A stretch of DNA of 64,000 nt from Pezicula radicicola. Its lineage: Eukaryota; Ascomycota; Leotiomycetes; Helotiales; Dermateaceae. Under the pieces are notes generated by a model. It was given only the letters and a program-made list of their open reading frames with translations. It ran no database searches and was not told where the DNA came from. Of the stretch, positions 33,037-44,074 are shown piece after piece; within the stretch, counting starts at the first letter, position 1; the number at the start of each line of letters is the position of its first letter. Location of the stretch: positions 1 to 64,000 of the forward strand of contig PDUO01000038.1 of assembly GCA_003008705.1 (NCBI GenBank), given 5' to 3'. Position numbers and translations under genes: made by a program.

Positions 33037-36000
33037 ATGGCTCTGCAAATCTTCTTTTTCCTCATCTTAAGTTCCTTGTATCTTGCAATTACTGTCGACT
33101 CTCTCCCGTCGTGTGGCGAAGCTTTATACAATCCTTCAAAGGTCGGTCCCAGTCTACTTGCCAACCAGTTCAGTTGGCAATATAAGAGAATTCATCCTGT
33201 TTCTCGTCTTTTCTTTCTTCGGTGCATTTCTTCAAACATCAATACCGCTTAACGGCCTTCGGTTATATCTCCAAATTGTAGACGACTTCAAATCATGTTT
33301 CAATTCACCTTTACTTGGCTCGTCCTCCTCGCCCTGACGACAAAAACAAGGAGTTGCATCGCTCCATTGTACACCATTTCTTCTAATGCGTCAGAACAGT
33401 ACACATGCTACGATACCAACTTTTTATGTCCCATAATAGATCGACAGCCAGCTCTCAGATGTGGTGAAAATTGCTATATGCCACATCTCTACTCGTAAGT
33501 CATCCCCATCCACAGACCTTTGGCGAAGCAGAATAATTTTGCTTCCAAGGCGAACAGGCATAGAATTGACGAGCACAGATGCACAGTTGGTCGATTGATC
33601 AACCCACGAACCTTGAGTGAGTTACTACATCTCATTCTGCACGCCGGCTGCGATCTCTGTCAATTGCGTATGCCGATTATGCCTCAAACGCAGCATCTCT
33701 TCGTTCATTTTGCGTGTTCATTTGCTGATAATACCAGATTCAATTTCAGCTTCGTCTGATGCCGGCATCAATGAGACAACAGTACTTCATCTTAGCGGCC
33801 CACCTTACGAAAACTACTTCTACTCAGATTCTCACGCGGCGTCCCAGGTCATTGTCACGAGTCCTGAACCCGACAGCAATCTAACCATAATCTCGCCACG
33901 AGTTATTGTTGCATGGCCAGCTGGCAACAGCGGTATCGTGACCTACTTTGCGCCCGAATATGGCATCAACGGTACTCTTGGTATTCAACTCTTAAACTCT
34001 TCATCCGACATGTACCCACTCAGTCCAATCTATGAACCACCAACCATGGGATCGAATGCAACGGTTGGAATCAGTACACAGCTTGAATTAAATAGCTCTG
34101 CAATTCTAGACGTCACCATTCTAGGAAGTGTGAGAACAATTCGAGACTTTACCGAAGGCCCTAGTTTGTTGCATGCGGAGATACAAAACGCGATCAAGTA
34201 TGAAGTCATCCCAAATGGGGTCCAACTAAGCAGACTCTGGTTAGATAACGTGACCACTACAAGTGTCTCTTTTACAAGCCCAGACAACACTATTCAACTC
34301 GATGGCAAGACAGTCAAATTCCAAGCTGGAACCTATACTTTCAATGCCTCATTCAACTACCCTCAACTTACACAGCTAAATTTAAAGCAGGTCTTGACTC
34401 CAGAATCCTTTGACTTGATTGCCGAATCACAAGAACAAACAGAGTCCCTCTCTTTCCTATCTTATACGACGAAGCTTACGGCGGGTGCATGGCGCTTCTT
34501 GACCTATTTTGGGCGTGATTCAATGATTTCGGCTCTGTTGCTGCAGCCGGTATTGAGTGAGGGTGAAGGTGGAGCATTGGAATCGGTTATTGCTGCTGTG
34601 CTTGAGAGGATAGATGGCACCGATGGTACTGTTTGCCACGAGGAGACCATTGGGTAAGGTTCCATTTATTTTGAAAATTCAACAAGGTGGCTGGATTTTG
34701 GCCCCCTCCCTACGTTTCTCTGTTTCTAGACAATTAAGTTAATGCTAACTTGAGCATAGGGATTATGCTACTTGGTTGAATCTGCAAGACAACATTACAA
34801 GCACTGCGCCTTTATGTGACTACAAGATGGTAACTTCGTTCACGCGAGTCGAAGGTGTTCTAGCTAATTATTATAGATTGACTCAGATTATTTTCTACCA
34901 GTTTTGATGGATCGCTACTTTCTGCAAAGTGAAAATGGGTCTTCGCGTGTGTCTGACTTCCTGGCGTAAGCTTCAGTTCTTTACTCGTTTTATCAGCACT
35001 CGTCTTACATAGCCGCACAGTTTTCGTTTTAATACTAACTTGAGTAGTACACGCGCATCATTCTTTCCTTCAAACACAAATCTCACCTACCTCGACCTTG
35101 CCAAACTCAATGCTGAAAAGATCATAGCTGCATCAGCCCCCTTTGCAGCACCAGGTAATCAAACAATTGACAACTTGATCCGGCTCAAAGAAGGCGAGCC
35201 TGTCGGCCAATGGCGAGATAGCACCTATGGGATAGGAGGAGGTCGCATTCCCTTCGACGTCAATACGGCTCTGGTTCCAGCTGGCCTCCGGAGTATTGCA
35301 GCTTTGTCCGCCGCAGGAATATTTCCTTATAATACCAACATGCTAAACAACTATGCTCAGACGTGGGAGGACTCAGCTCTCCAATTCTTTGAGATCTCAC
35401 TCCCGGAATCTGAAGCACAAAAATGAGTCTCGAATTTCGCTTCCATTGCACCAACTTACAACTACCAAGTCTCGGGTCTACCATCACAAGCTTCTATAGA
35501 CTCGAATCTTACCTTCTATGCTGTAGCATTGGATGGAGGCGACGATCTCGCCCAGGTAGAAGTAATGCACACGGACGACTCTTTCCGCCATTTCTTTCTA
35601 AATACCACCAATCAACCACAACTGACCTTATTCCTCAACTCCACAGCCAATAACGTCAAGCGACGCTTTCCAGCTGGATTGATGACCGACGTTGGAATGG
35701 TAGTTGCAAATCCGGCATTTGGTTCAGAATCGGTTTATGCAGAGAATTTCACAACTTCCGCGTATCATGGAACTGTAGTTTGGAGTTGGCAGCTTGCTAT
35801 GATGGCAAAGGGTCTCGAGTTACAACTCGCTCGCTGCTCTTCCTCTTCTCAACCAGACTTCTGTTACGACTCCACTGTCTATCAAAATGTAAAGGAGGCG
35901 TATAATACTTTATGGGATAGCATCGAGGAGAATGAAAGCCACTTAAGCACGGAAGTTTGGAGCTGGGTCTATGATTCTGGGGCGGATAAGATGGTTTATG

Positions 36001-36113
36001 TGGATTTGGGGGCTTTGCCACCGCCTCCTGGCCAAGCTCCTACTGAAAGTGATATTGTGCAGTTGTGGAGTTTGACATTCTTGGCTGTTAGGAGGGATGA
36101 GGGTTTGAGGTGA
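33037..36113 (+). pseudogene. Secreted CBM52 plus six-hairpin glycosidase, one stop
   Basis: Seven exons (33037-33141, 33400-33494, 33579-33616, 33750-34653, 34760-34829, 34877-34965, 35048-36113) read in one frame of 789 codons. A signal peptide (MALQIFFFLILSSLYLAI) is followed by a CBM52-type glucan-binding module (CGEALYNPSK, then YTCYDTNFLCPI and RCGENCYMPHLYSC). The catalytic part resembles fungal secreted glycogen-debranching-like (alpha/alpha)6 proteins: NETTVLHLSGPPYENYFYSD, TIRDFTEGPSLL, TYFGRDSMISALLLQPVL, CHEETIGDYATWL, WRDSTYGIGGGRIPFDVNTA, HTDDSFRHFFLNT, AYHGTVVWSWQLAMMAKGL. An in-frame TGA at 35424-35426 after SEAQK splits off the last 230 codons, which remain conserved. CGA to TGA is the simplest cause. 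Intron 1 (GTCGGT donor, CTAATG branch) was chosen because it completes the CBM. The substrate is probably an alpha- or beta-glucan. Confidence 0.8.
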
Positions 36114-36984
36114 TCTGATTCTAAAAAGAACGCTAATTCCACATTTCTCAATTCCGACTCCAGGCAACTTTCTTCTCGTCGTGATTTTGCTCTTGATAGA
36201 AAACGAAGCAAAGAAATCCAACAAATTGGTGAAATGCGCTTGAAACCCTCACCCAGCAACAATTCCCAAGTCCTAGAAGTATATTTCTTTCTAAGTTTGA
36301 TGTTTTGCTCTCATCCTCGAATCAAGTGGCGGTATTCACTAGTCAACAATAACCTTGCCCACTACTCTATAAATTGTACGAAAGTACCAAATGCAATACT
36401 TCATTTTCCTTTCCAGATAGGAAAAAAAATAACCGGAAAACAAATAGACAACACAATGGACGTCATTACCTAGAGGTATTGCGGACTCTTCTGTAAGGTG
36501 AGTGAGTAAACAGAATATTAATCAAAAGGCCAACATCCTGCCTCGTTGAGTTATAATGGACCATTCGTTAAGTCTTGGCTCACTTATAAAACTAGAAAAC
36601 TTCATCTTAGTAAACTAGCAATAAATAGCTAATTGACAACATTATAAGACAATCTAATTTTAATATGTGATACAAATTAATTCTTGTAAGGGGAAGTTAC
36701 TTTAAGTAGAAAGGAGAGATGGTATTTATACATGAGTATTGTAATACAATTGTAGTTTTCGAAAGGACATACTTCTACGAATTCGGTATCGATGAAGATT
36801 GCTGAGAGATCGCGATTGTGGTAAGATACATTGAGTGTCGTTTTATTTGCCTAAGCCGTCAAAATTCACTCAAAATAATTACTCCTATTTCTTAGTAAGA
36901 CCACCAAAACTAGAGCATCGATAATAAGACAGACTAGAAAGCTATCTCAGACTTAACTTATGTGAACCCTAGAACACAATAAGT
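36114..36984. other. Intergenic region
   Basis: 3' flank of the glycosidase, then moderately AT-rich sequence. No gene or repeat recognised. Confidence 0.45.
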
Positions 36985-37232
36985 GGTAATGATATGAGAG
37001 TCTGAACTGTCTGATTCTGAAAGATGAGTGGGAGACAGTAGGCATTTATATACAACATCTGAGCATTAATTAGAGCCTGATTCCCATACAAAATAAGGCA
37101 TTCCAGATGCGACGGCACTGTGCGTTGAACACTACATTTGAAAACAAGGTTGCCAGAGGCCTGAGCCAAAGGCCCAAAAAAGAAGAAGCAATTATGCCCG
37201 ATATGAGGATATACTCCGACACGTGATATAAT
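36985..37232. repeat. Dispersed repeat family, copy 3
   Basis: GGCATTTATATACAACATCT, then CCCATACAAAATAAGGC from about 37083, ending ATGAGGATATACTCCGACAC plus GTGATATAATGG near 37203-37235. Motif order and orientation match the copies at 24796 and 25501. Divergence is high, but the shared ends argue for common descent. Confidence 0.5.
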
Positions 37233-37235
37233 GGC

Positions 37236-38571
37236 TTACAACTTATAAGAAAATTACGGTTGATGTTTTTGGCCGACGAAAAAGAGTAGAATGATGGGAA
37301 CAATAGAGAACTCAATATGGCACCTCTAGTTGAAGTAGAAGATAGAAGAGAGTATTTTGATAGGATGAGAGGATTTATTAGGTGGCATGTCGTTGATTTG
37401 ATGTTTGGAGTGTATACTTCTTTAAGGTCCTAATCTTTAGCTTTGTGAATACTAGGTTTTCTTCAATTTTCTATTTTTGTGATAGAAACAACAACAGCTA
37501 ATTCATTAGCAACAAACTTATTACAACGTCTTCATAAGGGTGCAAGGGAAACTTGGGTGGAACTTACCCTTTCTTGAACTTGTCGCAGATATGGGCCTCA
37601 CGGCCTCACATCTGCCATCGTCAAGCGTAGCGTTCATGCCAGAGCTATTGGCAAAATCTATGGGGTCTGCATGATGGATATTTTACTGACTGGATGAGAG
37701 ATTGTTGAGTTTGATTATTAGAATGGAACTTCAGCATAATAGAGATGAAGTTCTATTGCAGAGCCTTTTTTATTATTAATACCAAGTTGTAAAGCAATAG
37801 CTTCTCGGGAGAATTATAGTCTGCGGTTACTATATAGAAGGTCATTCTTCCTAAGCTCGTTTTACCTAATTATCTCCTTCTTGAATTCACTAGTACATCC
37901 ATTAGATTCTTACACTCCACTCAACTGCGTTTGTAATATATATTCCAAACTCCTTACTCTATCAAATAGTCGATTGTAGTCAAGGCTAATTAGCCGACGA
38001 AACTAGCAGAAGCTAGACGGTAGGGCATTCGCCTTTTCTTCTTTTTTGAAAGGCCGCAGAATCCTTGTACAAGGGAGACCCATCCACCTTTTCTGACCTG
38101 GGGGAGGGGCTATGGTGTTGGAAGAAGTCCTTGGTTGTGGAGGACGCTGCGTATTGGCGGGGTAAACAGAGGAGCTGAACTGAGATACACTTTGTGAATA
38201 AGTAGAAAAAACTACCTACTCTGGCTTGGTTTTAGGATGGGACTAACAATAACCGGTACAATGACAACAAGTCCGCACGATTAATTTTTTTAGAAAGATT
38301 CAAAAAAAATTACGTGGAACTTACTCGCTCTTGGATCTAGTGGAAGTGTAGGTACTCGGAATCTGTTGAGCTTTGTTAGAACAGAATCTCCGTATTTAAA
38401 TTGAAATAACGCTTCCACAGTAGCCCCTTTTTAAACAATCATGAGCATTTAGCGGTAAAGGATGAGCTTGCGTTGGAAATGCCCATCATTTTTCTGTAGG
38501 TCAGTTGCCAGCTGGGTTATGTGAATTTACAGCATCTCAAGAAGGAATATGAAAAAGACTGGAAATCTGAT
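37236..38571. other. Intergenic region
   Basis: No recognisable gene. A 38-residue frame begins at 37318 (MAPLVEVEDRREYFDRM) but has no support. The remainder is unstructured. Confidence 0.45.
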
Positions 38572-39202
38572 TTAAGACCTCGTATTAATTAATAAAAACC
38601 TATTATTACAAACGTAGATTATAAACCCCAATGGAAAAGAAACCCTCAACTTCATGAATCCAGCCTTTCCATCACTATCAGAACCGATCTTGGGGTTAAT
38701 CTTACCCATCAAACTAGACTTCTTGTGAGTACCAGTTACATCATTGCCGGTACCTGTGGTGCGAGAGGGATCGTGAACATTGACTCCTGACAGGGTGTTT
38801 CCGTTTCTGGTGTGATGTCCAGTGGTGTTTGTACCATGGTTGGTACCAGTTAAGTTGTTATTGTGGTAAGAACCGGTGACGCCCGAGATGTTGTGGGTTC
38901 CAGTCACAGCACCGTTATCGCGGTGGTGACTTGAGTGCTTGTCAAATGGTTCGGTCAAAGATGTGGTACCGTGAGCGCCGAGGGTTCCTCCAACTGAACG
39001 AGGCTCTCCTGCGAACGAATCGGCACGCTTCTCACGGCCTCCGAGCGCTCCTCCTTACTTTTTAAACTTATCCATGGTTACAGCGGGAAGAGCCAATGCG
39101 GTGTGGTGCTTTGCTTCATTCTGATGGACTTCATGGATAGGGACTGTGGTGTGAACAATAGATGGTTGAATGGCCGCCTTCTGGATGACTGGTTCAATGG
39201 TC
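38572..39202 (-). pseudogene. Hydrophilic His/Gly/Thr-rich protein relic
   Basis: Reading leftward from an intron acceptor at 39203: TIEPVIQKAAIQPSIVHTTV, PIHEVHQNEAKHH, ALPAVTMDKFKK, stop, GGALGGREKRADSFAGEPRS, VGGTLGAHG, then a TGT/THN-rich tail and GSDSDGKAGFMK. This is the signature of a conserved filamentous-fungal family annotated as allergen-like or stress-related hydrophilic proteins (IHTTVPIHEVHH..., FKKQGG..., EGEPRS..., DGKAGFM). The stop TAA at 39055-39057 replaces the invariant Gln of FKKQGG, which is CAA to TAA. The normal terminus after GFMK is also lost, extending the frame to 38572. The first exon is not visible to the right, where a telomere-like repeat and a MITE lie. Confidence 0.75.
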
Positions 39203-39254
39203 TGTGAAATTACAAGTTAGATACAAACTTGACATTGTAGGACCTGAGATTAGC

Positions 39255-39266
39255 TTAGGGTTAGGG
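39255..39266. repeat. Interstitial telomere-like repeat
   Basis: TTAGGGTTAGGG, two exact telomere units, in the region where the first exon of the hydrophilic-protein relic should be. Few units, so chance is possible. Confidence 0.45.
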
Positions 39267-39367
39267 TCAACTGTTAGAGTTACCCACGAGTCGTTGAGAA
39301 TGCAAAGGTTTCCATTAGCTGCCGCATCTTTCTATGTCTACATATGTGGACTAGTGAACCTCTATCT

Positions 39368-39629
39368 AGAACAACGTTGACGATAGTCCGGCTTCTTGTA
39401 ATTTTACTAGAAGAGCCACTTTTGACCTAGCCGAGAGAGCCAGCCAATCAAGTGGACTAAGAAGCTGCCTTATAATTTCAGCTAGAAGGGTGGCCTTTCT
39501 AGACAGGAAGCCACTTAAATAGTTGACCGAGAAGCCTAAATCGCTAGTCCAGTCCACTTAATTAATGGCTTAGGGAGCCGGCTTTTATGACCTTTTTGGA
39601 TTCTAATAAACTATCGTCAATGTTGCTCT
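39368..39629. mobile_element. MITE with about 19-bp TIRs
   Basis: Ends are AGAACAACGTTGACGATAG (39368-39386) and the inverse of AGAGCAACATTGACGATAG (39611-39629), differing at two positions, both transitions. The 262-bp interior holds further subterminal inverted motifs (GCTTCTTGTAATTTTACTAG, AGCCACTT, AAGTGGACT) and no open frame. The type is not clear; subterminal repeats are typical of hAT-like or PIF-like non-autonomous elements. Confidence 0.65.
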
Positions 39630-41072
39630 GGAAAGGCAGTTGTTGTGCGAAATAATGAAGCAACTTGCTTATCAGATGAGGCTGTGCACTGGTAACAAGG
39701 TCCCCACAACTCTGAAATGCATCGTTGCAGAGGTTTGAGTTGTAGTATAACGAAGCCCCCCGCTTACAACTGCTAGGTGTATATAGGGGTCCTCTACTTA
39801 AAATTTCCACATGACAATTTCAACGGGAAATACGGAGAAGCCGATGAAATGAATGCTGGAATTGTAAAGGCCTTAACTTGAAAAAGCCCCAGGCTCCTTT
39901 CGGTGGGTATGGGATGCCTTGCATGACAGCCTTCAAGGGTCTAGAGCCATGGCATCTTTCCCACATGGCATAAAGTTTTCTGTGGCAGAGATCTGGTAGT
40001 CAAGCAACTTCATCCACTGACGTATCACAAGCTTAAATTCAAGCTTTGTTAGATCTCCCATTCCCGGCAACTTTGTTCCGCTTTCAGCTCTGCAAGGATG
40101 CTCGTTGCTCCCCAATTTGTAGGTTTGACTACAGGATATGGTTCGCTCCACATTGGATGGCGGGATGTTCCACTTGCGCTACTGGATAAGAGATGGTCTT
40201 GACTGTATCAATCTGGAGTCAACTAGTAATTACCTAGCGGTTTAAGTGTCTAGAAATTGGTGTTATCTCGATGCATAGTACATTTGATTGAAACTAACGA
40301 CCGCGTTATTGTTTCCTAGGTACTCTTTTGCCGTCGCGTACCGTTCTCCAAGTATGCATAGTACATTGTACAGAAAGTCCCTAGCCTTTGTCTAAACAAT
40401 ATTCAAGCAACGTTGCTCGAAGCTCTTTGCTATAGGTAGTTAGAAATACCCCCAGAACAGCCCATTCGATAGTATGTAGCTGTTTAATTCTTTGTGTTGC
40501 AGGGCCGGTGAGATTGGCCCCGTCCGAAGTCCTCTCCATACGTCACACTAGCTAGGCCATGTTTGCAGTTGGTCCCGACGCCGTCACGTAACGCCAACGC
40601 ACGCCAAATAACGCCATGTCTGTTATTGGCTCCGGGGAAATATACTCACGCACCGAACTGTTGGTTATTCCGCTGCCATACCAAATGCAGGCGAGCCAAA
40701 ATTACGTCGAGGTTTAGCGAGCCAATGTTCGCGGTTGGTGGCGGCGAAGGTCGACCACTATTGAGCGTCGAGGCTGGAAAGTCCCAATGAGGCAAAGAGA
40801 GTACGCTCAGGAGCATTTATTGTTTGCAGCAATCAAACGCGTTGCAATATTGATCGTGTTTGTCCGATCACAATTTGTTTATTCTAAATCAACAACAACA
40901 TCACCTCGAATGCTGTGCAGTGTAGTGTAGTGTTTTTTTCAAGAGGCACATCGACAGAGTAAAAGAGACATCTAGGGGTAGATGATTTGATCCCTTTAGG
41001 GCTTGCAGGCATTGGTAGATCCCCCACACCCGCCTAATTACAGCGAATCAGAGCCCCTAACAGACCAATCCC
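39630..41072. other. Intergenic region and promoter of the 921-residue gene
   Basis: A 72-residue minus-strand frame at 39933-40151 has no recognisable motif. From about 40500 the sequence becomes GC-richer, with repeated AACGCC motifs (40590-40615), consistent with a promoter. A pyrimidine/CAACAACA-rich leader precedes the start at 41073. Confidence 0.45.
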
Positions 41073-43864
41073 ATGGAATCACGATGGAGATCTCTCTTCT
41101 CACGCAACAAATTCAAGGGCAAGTCTCGCGAGCAAAGCAACGGCAACGACAACAATAACACAATCAATCCTGTCGCTACCAAGTCACGATTCGGTAGTCA
41201 ATCATATGACTCTGCAGTCGCTTTGAATTCGCCCATCAAGGGATCGTACCCAGTCGCTGGCAATGGCCTTACCAAGGTGCTGGACGGGATCCAGAAAAAG
41301 GCCGGTGTGAGGAGGCAGTCTGAGTCCACTGTTGGATATGCAGAACCTCCCAATATCCCACGATGGCGAGAGGAAGTGATAGACCGACCAAGAACAGCAC
41401 CCCATAGCGGAGGTCCATCGGGGCATCTGCCAACGGAAGATGAATATAGCAATCCACTGTCAGGATTTGGAGCTAAGCTACCACGAACTGCCTTGGTGCA
41501 GCATCAACAGAGACCATCAATAGACATCACGAGACGTAATGCTTCTCTGGCAATTCCGGGCAGATTCAGATATATCCAGGCTTATCAGCCCAAAAGGAAG
41601 CCTGAGAGCGGCTATGTTCCCAGCTACATTCCGACCCAGTATCCGCAAATCTTTTTACATGCTCGAGACAGATCAACTGCTTCAAGTTCTCGCGCATCGT
41701 ATGTCGATATATTGGATGCACATGGTGCTTTGGTTAGTTCGAAAGACTCGTTGCAGAATCGGGTTTTGGCATCGGGAATTCGTAGCTATGGAGAAGATGT
41801 GGCAGACAGGAATATCGCAGAAAATGGGAGTGCTATCGACGGATATGGATTTGAATCCTCCCAAAACGACTACCGACGAAAGATGTATACAAATATAAGA
41901 AACAGCAGCAGCAGCAACAATGATGGAATGCGGGATAGAGTTACATTGTTCGAACATGCACTAGACGATGTTTACGGCGGTGGTGACGACACGCCGCCAC
42001 GTTCAAACACTCCACCACTTTTCTCAAGCCCCCTATCTCCAAGACCCTCCCAGACTCGCCAGACTACGCAGACTACGCAAACTCAGAAGCAGATGCATCA
42101 ATCGGCTGCACTTAAATCCCTGACTGTTGCTAGTCCTCGAATCGATTCGGCATCATCCTATCAGAATGCTAAAACTGGGCGTGACGATGTCAGAGGCAAT
42201 CGACGAAGTAGAACTATACCATCCAATGCTGCTGCTGATGCCATTGCAGAAGCCTTTGAACCTCCTTCCCCAGATCACCATCGCCATTCATTTCAACAGC
42301 CCAGGTCTTATACTCCTGCTATACCAGAACGTGCAAGAGCTCGTGATTTGTCCCGGGATACAGAGTTAATTAGCAATTCCCACAACAACCAGGATAACTC
42401 TGACTTATCTACGAGACCATTGAGCTTCAGCCGTGGCCAAACGATATCGTCAGATAGCTCAAAACAGAATCGCCTATCAGCATCTCCAATTGCCAACGAG
42501 TCTCGCACAAGACCTCGAGCCACATCAGCAACATCCGCTGATTCCCCAGCACGTACGAGATTAAAGGCTGGTTCTGACATCTACTCTATAAAGAGATATT
42601 CACTTCACTTGCCAGAGACCAAAGACATCAGCGAATCACCGCCTCCCCGCTCGTCTTCTGTTTTGCTCAAGAAGCGATTCTCGGTCGACTCGAGATACTC
42701 TGTGGATGCCAAGGACCGCCACTCTCCACTAAGAAAACCGCGTCCCCAGTCAATGCATAACGGTCCTCTACCATCGTTGAACCTCCACAGGATAGCTGTG
42801 TCATCATCAAATCAAGGGACTCCGCCCTCTAACAGTCCAAACAATGTTGGCTCAACCAGTCGCAGGTCGAATCTCGTTGAGGAAGCAACCGAAGCACCGT
42901 CGCTGGATGGCATCGTAGATTTGACAAATACCGTTGACACAGAAGTCATAACAAAGCAATTGCCACGTACGTCTCACATTCCACCTATCCGCGCTCTCCG
43001 CAGTCAACGATCAACGACACCTCCGACGTCTGCAGGTACGCAGCTAACACAGAGCCCTCAGCTGTCACACACGAATTTGTAACGCCAACAGTGCACCACA
43101 TCCGGGAAGAAGCCGTCACACGTGAGATTCATACCCACGATATATTCCACAGTATCCTTCCTGTTATTGAGACTGAGATTCTTCCCACAAAACACGATGT
43201 ACAAGCCCCTGATGGTAAAAGTCCTGTCGGGATACCAGCAGATCAGGTCCCGGGCAGAACGAAAAACCCCAGCTTCCCAATCGTGCCCTCGGCTAGATCA
43301 GAGAAACGCAACTCACATCCTATTGGAGTAGCAATGCACATTGGGAACCTCGCGAGTAAAGACCTGATTCTGTCTAGCCAGCGAAAAAGCATACCCAAGG
43401 ATGAAGCTCCAAAAACAGAATCTGTATGGCGCCATCCCCCGACCTTGGAGACTGGTGGTGCTGCTTCTGGGCAAACCGTTCCCATGATTTTTGATGATTC
43501 TACATCAGCATATAGTGATGACGATGTGTACTACAATGTTAGACCCGAGATTAAGAAACCCCATGGCGGTAAGAGTGAAGAGGACCTGCTATTTAGAAAC
43601 AGTGGATATGGCTCTGGTGGGATGCTACCCGGCCTTAACAAGAGTGCTAGACGGCCCATGACAACAGGCAAGGATGCACATGTTTCCTTCGCCAAGGATC
43701 AACATCCAGAAGACCTGGAAAGCACAGAAGAGGATGGGGAAAGCCAAACTGCTAGGTCTTTACGGAGACGACGCGAGGCAAAAGAAAGGTTGAGAAGGGC
43801 TTACGAAGAGGAAGGCATCAAGGGCGTGGTGAATAATTTGAAAGTGCTGTCTGGTAATAAATAG
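41073..43864 (+). CDS. Large disordered Ser/Pro-rich conserved fungal protein
   Basis: Two open segments (41073-43035 and 43062-43864) form one frame of 921 residues if a 26-base GT...CTAAC...CAG segment (43036-43061) is removed. Otherwise the first frame ends at 43082 with 669 residues. The protein is low-complexity, rich in Ser, Pro, Arg and Asn, with many basic SP/TP sites (RSSSVLLKKRFSVDSRYSVD). It has one conserved block, THEFVTPTVHHIREEAVTRE followed by IHTHDIFHSILPVIETEILP, which I associate with a fungal-specific family of unknown function. The C-terminus is a charged helix (SLRRRREAKERLRRAYEEEG). No signal peptide or membrane segment is seen, so it is probably cytoplasmic or cytoskeletal/nuclear. 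The long open frame indicates an expressed, constrained gene. Function unknown. Confidence 0.8.
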
Positions 43865-44074
43865 ACGTTCGAGAACTTGTCTCATTTGTTTGTTTCTTCT
43901 GTTGCTGTTTATCTCAGCGCTGGGTTTCGGAGGTTATAAATTCACATTGAGGGCGGAAAGGCTTATCGAAAACACTCCGACGTTGTGGACAAAAATAGCC
44001 GTGTAACTTGCATGTATGCTAGCAATGTCTTATTCTATTGTAGGAATGGCTATATGAAATTCATCCTTCGCTTT

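Noticed and set aside
33295..33494. Alternative start MFQFTFTWLVLLALTTKTRS looking like a signal peptide for the glycosidase
   Set aside because: It lies in a pyrimidine-rich stretch, and the start at 33037 with intron 33142-33399 yields a far better CBM52 N-terminus (CGEALYNPSK joined to YTCYD) with a CTAAT branch site before the acceptor.
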